Below are positions 8,087-11,008 of a stretch of DNA of 11,008 nt, in pieces. Under the pieces are notes generated by a model that did not search any database, had not been told where the DNA came from, and worked only from the letters and a program-made list of their open reading frames with translations. The translations under genes and the position numbers were made by a program. Numbering within the stretch: position 1 is the first letter of the stretch; the number at the start of each line of letters is the position of its first letter. The stretch lies in the NCBI GenBank assembly GCA_024195585.1, contig SWBL01000695.1, positions 1 to 11,008 on the forward strand, given 5' to 3'. This stretch comes from Aureobasidium sp. EXF-3400. Lineage: Eukaryota; Ascomycota; Dothideomycetes; Dothideales; Saccotheciaceae.

Positions 8087-8420
8087 AGTGAGCGATCAGT
8101 GTATACAGACTCGCAATCATGATGCGCCGAGACTCTAGACCACGATTTTGCAGCTGTGACTATCTCATTTATCTTTAGCACAATCGGTATCTTTCTCTCT
8201 ACTCGTCATGATTCCTGGTATTATATTTTACCACATGCTTGGAAGACTGGTGCACAGATACACGAGAAGCGCGTGAGAAAATTTGGACAGACGAAGATCA
8301 ACCGCATCTACGATTCATCAACTCAAGGGAAAAAAAAGAGCAAGGAGAAGAGCAAAAAAAGAAAAGATCAGACAAACCAAGGAAACAAGCAAAAAAAAAA
8401 GGAACCAAACGAACTAAGGC

Positions 8421-8472
8421 CCATCCAGTCCACCCATACAGTCCTCCCATCCAGTCTACCCATTCAGTCCAC
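8421..8472. repeat. Minisatellite, 4 x 13 nt
   Basis: Four consecutive 13-nt units of pattern CCATNCAGTCYWC occupy 8421-8433, 8434-8446, 8447-8459 and 8460-8472. They differ at a few positions. The array follows directly on the A-rich tract. Confidence 0.9.
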
Positions 8473-8636
8473 TACAAGAGATCGATCCAAGAATTGGAAG
8501 TTGGCGGACTCGACGAGATCAGTCATCTTTTTGAATGATCTCTGCGATCCCGTCGAGTTCAGCAAGACTTTGGCATCGCGATCTGAGTTATGCTGACACT
8601 TGTGCCACGTCTGGGTCATAATATCTAGCCAATAGA

Positions 8637-8659
8637 TTGGTTGGTTGGTTGGTTGGTTG
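8637..8659. repeat. TTGG microsatellite
   Basis: Five perfect TTGG units (8637-8656) plus a partial sixth. The copy number is probably variable between isolates. Confidence 0.9.
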
Positions 8660-8690
8660 ATTCTCATAAGCTATCTACAGTCCTGTCATC

Positions 8691-8698
8691 TATATAAG
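8691..8698 (+). promoter_or_regulatory. Candidate TATA box
   Basis: TATATAAG lies 131 bp upstream of the ATG at 8829 and is followed by a pyrimidine-rich stretch (about 8775-8800), a common layout of fungal core promoters. It is the main support for the small ORF downstream. Confidence 0.4.
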
Positions 8699-8828
8699 CT
8701 ATCCCAAACATTGCTTAACCACCGTGCTCGTTACTTAATCTCAAGTTCGATCTAGTAAGAAGTTCAAAACCCCTCTATCCCTGTTCTCCCTCACACGCGC
8801 TCAGCCTTGGCGGCGTCAACGAATTGAC

Positions 8829-9110
8829 ATGGTTGATCAACGACGTGTCAAGCGCATGAGGTGCCACGAGGGCCCCGGATTTTGCAAGCTCAAGACCGGG
8901 CAAATTGGGCAGATTCTTGCGCCCTCTGGTAGAGATCAGCCAATTTTCTGTGACTATTATAGGCGCAAATCTGTAGAAGAAGGTGAAAGTTTAGAAGCAC
9001 ACCAAGAAAGTTTGATAGAATGCTCAGTTTCTGCAAGACGGGCAAGGTTGGATGGGGTACGACTTGTCTTCCATGATTTCGAAATCTACAGCACGGGCGT
9101 ACAGGTATAG
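8829..9110 (+). CDS. Small hypothetical protein, 93 residues
   Basis: The ATG at 8829 has G at -3 and G at +4, and the frame stays open to a TAG at 9108-9110. The product is basic (RRVKRMR near the N-terminus), with three cysteines in the first half (RCHEGPGFC and IFCDYY) and another in the second half. No signal peptide, membrane helix or known domain was recognised. A TATA-like element precedes it. It could equally be a chance frame or the first exon of something longer, since the flanks on both sides look non-coding. Confidence 0.3.
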   Translation: MVDQRRVKRMRCHEGPGFCKLKTGQIGQILAPSGRDQPIFCDYYRRKSVEEGESLEAHQESLIECSVSARRARLDGVRLVFHDFEIYSTGVQV

Positions 9111-9545
9111 GGGAAACGTGTCCCGCTTCATTGGCCTTTGACAGCATCAGATCAAGCCCCGACAGCTTTCGCTAGGCTATACCTTGAGTCTCTAATACTC
9201 ATACAGCGTCCGAAGCTCATCATGGCGACCTTAACGAGACGATGATATGTGCTTTACCGACCAGCTCATCACGCCTTCTCTGCTGCAGCCGCCAGTGGCC
9301 AAGCAGGCGCAAATAGCACAACACCTGTTCCTGTCAATCAGCCCTCCGATCTTCGGATGCCGCATGCGCATACTGTATTGACCACCGCATCTCTCTTCCT
9401 GATCGTACCCAAAACCGACACGAACGACCCGCACATAGACCGCTGCTAGTGCTCGTCACCTACCATATGCAACCTTCGCCACGACACTTCAGCGCGCCTG
9501 AACGACCGACCCACGCTGAGACTAGACGACAGTACAAGTAAGCAG
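9111..9545. other. Stretch without a recognisable gene
   Basis: About 435 bases with only short open frames on both strands (for example 9249-9449 plus and 9231-9434 minus) that overlap each other and show no motif. It may include the lost 5' part of the transposon whose 3' scrap lies at 9635, but no transposase motif was found here. Confidence 0.45.
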
Positions 9546-9589
9546 CCTTGGCAACTCCGCACGGCCGCTTAGTTGGCGGCCGGCCAAGG
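9546..9589. repeat. Nested inverted repeat
   Basis: An outer pair CCTTGGC (9546-9552) / GCCAAGG (9583-9589) encloses an inner pair GGCCGC (9563-9568) / GCGGCC (9576-9581), with a 7-nt loop. The arms are offset by ten bases on the left and one on the right. It lies 45 bp upstream of the transposase remnant and may be a transposon end, or only a GC-rich hairpin. Confidence 0.5.
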
Positions 9590-9634
9590 TCAGGGTCGCG
9601 CGTAACCAGATGGCCAACCGTGACAACTGGCGAA

Positions 9635-9838
9635 CCATACAGTCCAGATTTGAACCCTATTGAACAACTCTGACCTCTGCTCAAGGCATCCTTGTATAAG
9701 CTTTGTCCAGACATTGAGTTGTGGAAGGGAGGAGAGGATCAAGTGGCTGAGCGTATGAAGATGCGTTGTGCCATGCACGGAGTACAATTCGCGATAAGCT
9801 CTCGGAAAATTATCCTTTCCATGTACACTCGGACCTGA
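9635..9838 (+). mobile_element. Tc1/mariner-type transposase remnant (C-terminal end only)
   Basis: One frame reads PYSPDLNPIEQL, the hallmark around the third catalytic acidic residue (the Glu) of Tc1/IS630-type DDE transposases. An in-frame TGA follows at 9671-9673, where the family has a Trp (TGG). The frame continues for 54 further codons with a plausible transposase C-terminus to TGA 9836-9838. The first two catalytic Asp residues, the DNA-binding domain and terminal inverted repeats are absent, so this is a dead fragment. It abuts the DUF3638/DUF3645 relic with no spacer. Confidence 0.75.
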
Positions 9839-9840
9839 AC

Positions 9841-11008
9841 GGCATGTCTTTCCCAGTCATCAGGACACTCAAGCCTTATGTTCTCAATGAGCTGCTCGGA
9901 CCCATGTTTAAAGACGCCATAATGATCGGCCGTCTCTTTTGATTACATTTGACTAATTTCCACCTTGATAAGAAATACCATTCGTAACTTCATTCAATCT
10001 CGGGGCGTTCCTGAACATGACCTCTCGATTATCAAGCGCGGTTGTAAGGAGATTCTTCACTGGACCACCATTCCCATCTTCCGTAGATTCTTCGCTCACG
10101 ACCTTCTTTCGTTTGTGCTCCAGCGGAAGAGATGGCTTGTCCTAGCATGGCCTGGACCATGAGTATTGCTTGATGGCGGTGCCATATCAAGCCAAAGGAG
10201 TCCCGATCTAGATCTCTGAATTTGGTCGTCCTGATGTTGCTATCTTCTTGACCTGCTTAAGCTATTATTACACTAGACTGAGTATGGCGCAGACTGAAGA
10301 CTTCTTCAAAATCTTGCTCAAAAACATCAATGCTCAGGACGTCTACAGAGGGTGGGCAATGGCGACCAATCTTCCAGCAATTCTTTCTCAACTGGATGCA
10401 ATCAACATGGATGAACAAGTTCTGTACAGAGAATCAGTCTTCCCTCATATGAAATTCAACTTTGAGCCCATAGACTTTTATCTCGATCAGGTAGTCTTCC
10501 CAAAGGAAGGCAAGGGGTTACGAAAATACTTTTTGGCTTCTGGCTGGGACATTCCGTCCCCTACAAGCTCTTAGAAGCTTCTCACCACAGGTTTTAGTGG
10601 TACTAACGACAGTCGCGTCATCCTCCAATACTCCATTTAGCAGCGAGATTTCCATGAACTTGTGCAAATAAACGCTATAGTGTTGGACCTTATTCTGCGT
10701 CAGGAAAACCAGACATACATCCACGCGGCCAGGAAGATGGCCAAGAAGTTTTTACTTCGAGGACTCCTTTCACTGATATCAAAACAGAGCCCCGTCACGA
10801 ACGTGCTGCTCGATGTTGGTGCTCAAGTCCTGGACACAGCTCAAGGCCGTAGGTGCCAGAACAACTCATTCTTCGGAAAGCCACGCCAAGAGATGCAGTG
10901 GACTGAATTGTGATAGACCGGATTCAGATCCACTGTTGAGTCATATGATCTCAGTAGTACAAAGGGCGGTCGCTGAGAGCTAAGCTCTGTCAGATACTCT
11001 ATTTCGAC
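9841..11008 (+). pseudogene. Decayed fragment of a DUF3638/DUF3645 protein (runs off right edge)
   Basis: Intact members are very large fungal proteins of unknown biochemistry, often auto-annotated as ubiquitinyl hydrolase-like. Recognisable blocks in family order: SFPVIRTLKP (about 9850), IRNFIQSR then FVLQRKRWLV (9970-10141), HGLDHEYCLMAVPYQAKGVP (10146-10205), EFGRPDVAIFLTCLSYYY (about 10218-10271), DFYLDQVVFPKE (about 10470-10508), SGWDIP, LTTGFSGTND (10581-10610), NAIVLDLILRQEN, and VLLDVGAQVLD (about 10803-10835). It is broken by frame changes near 9962, near 10142-10146 and after 10910, and by stops at 9940, 10209, 10572 and 10638 inside otherwise alignable sequence. The N-terminal bulk of the gene is absent. 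The left end starts exactly where the transposase scrap ends, so the junction is a rearrangement point. Confidence 0.75.

Larger units (their letters stand above)
8087..8828. other. Low-complexity intergenic region
   Basis: It lies between the repeat-protein gene and the small ORF at 8829. It holds an A-rich, pyrimidine-poor tract at about 8325-8418, which makes a Lys-rich frame that is not believed, then the 13-nt repeats (8421-8472), the TTGG tract (8637-8659) and a TATA element (8691-8698). A 10-nt direct repeat ATAAGCTATC occurs at 8666-8675 and 8694-8703. Confidence 0.6.

Noticed and set aside
7728..8138. 136-codon plus-strand open frame overlapping the repeat protein
   Set aside because: Same repeat effect. 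Repeat differences would alter residues in this frame, whereas they are mostly silent in the frame ending at 8086.
8156..8596. 146-codon Lys-rich plus-strand frame
   Set aside because: Composition comes from the A-rich tract and the 13-nt minisatellite; no motif, and low complexity explains the absence of stops.

Overview
The window reads as accessory, partly decayed DNA from a filamentous ascomycete, most likely a dothideomycete-like Pezizomycotina. The genes are intron-bearing, with short introns of about 44-70 nt carrying GT...AG or GC...AG ends and CTGAC/CTAAC-type branch sites. The recognisable families are fungal: a bZIP-ankyrin (bANK) regulator, an ABCC transporter with a TMD0 region, and a DUF3638/DUF3645 protein. 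No bacterial operon, Shine-Dalgarno, tRNA, rRNA or CRISPR signal was seen. Species cannot be fixed from the sequence alone.

Left part (1-3313): the first 63 bases may be the tail of another ankyrin gene. 64-941 shows no recognisable gene. 942-1950 on the minus strand is a bANK-type regulator: a bZIP basic region at the N-terminus, a Ser/Thr-rich linker, and C-terminal ankyrin repeats. bANK proteins such as TOXE of Cochliobolus carbonum and APS2 of the apicidin cluster are pathway-specific activators of secondary-metabolite clusters. About 1.36 kb of presumed divergent promoter follows, holding a 10-bp perfect inverted repeat.

Centre (3314-6491): a full-length-style fungal ABCC (MRP-like) transporter begins here, transcribed away from the regulator. 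TMD0, TMD1 and NBD1 are recognisable. A GC-AG intron splits the Walker A codons. There is one clear frameshift in TMD0, and the gene stops inside TMD2, so NBD2 is absent and it is called a pseudogene. The regulator plus divergent exporter layout is what one expects at the edge of a secondary-metabolite cluster, but no biosynthetic core enzyme lies in this window.

Right part (6492-11008): about 750 bp without a gene precedes an unnamed ORF (7397-8086) that ends in six 13-residue repeats. Most differences between closely related repeat copies are silent, which supports this reading frame. Then come an A-rich tract, a 4 x 13-nt minisatellite, a TTGG microsatellite and a TATA-preceded small ORF (8829-9110). 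A C-terminal scrap of a Tc1/mariner-type transposase (9635-9838) abuts a decayed piece of a DUF3638/DUF3645 gene (9841 to the right edge). Several stops in these two relics could come from C:G-to-T:A changes, which resembles repeat-induced point mutation but does not prove it.
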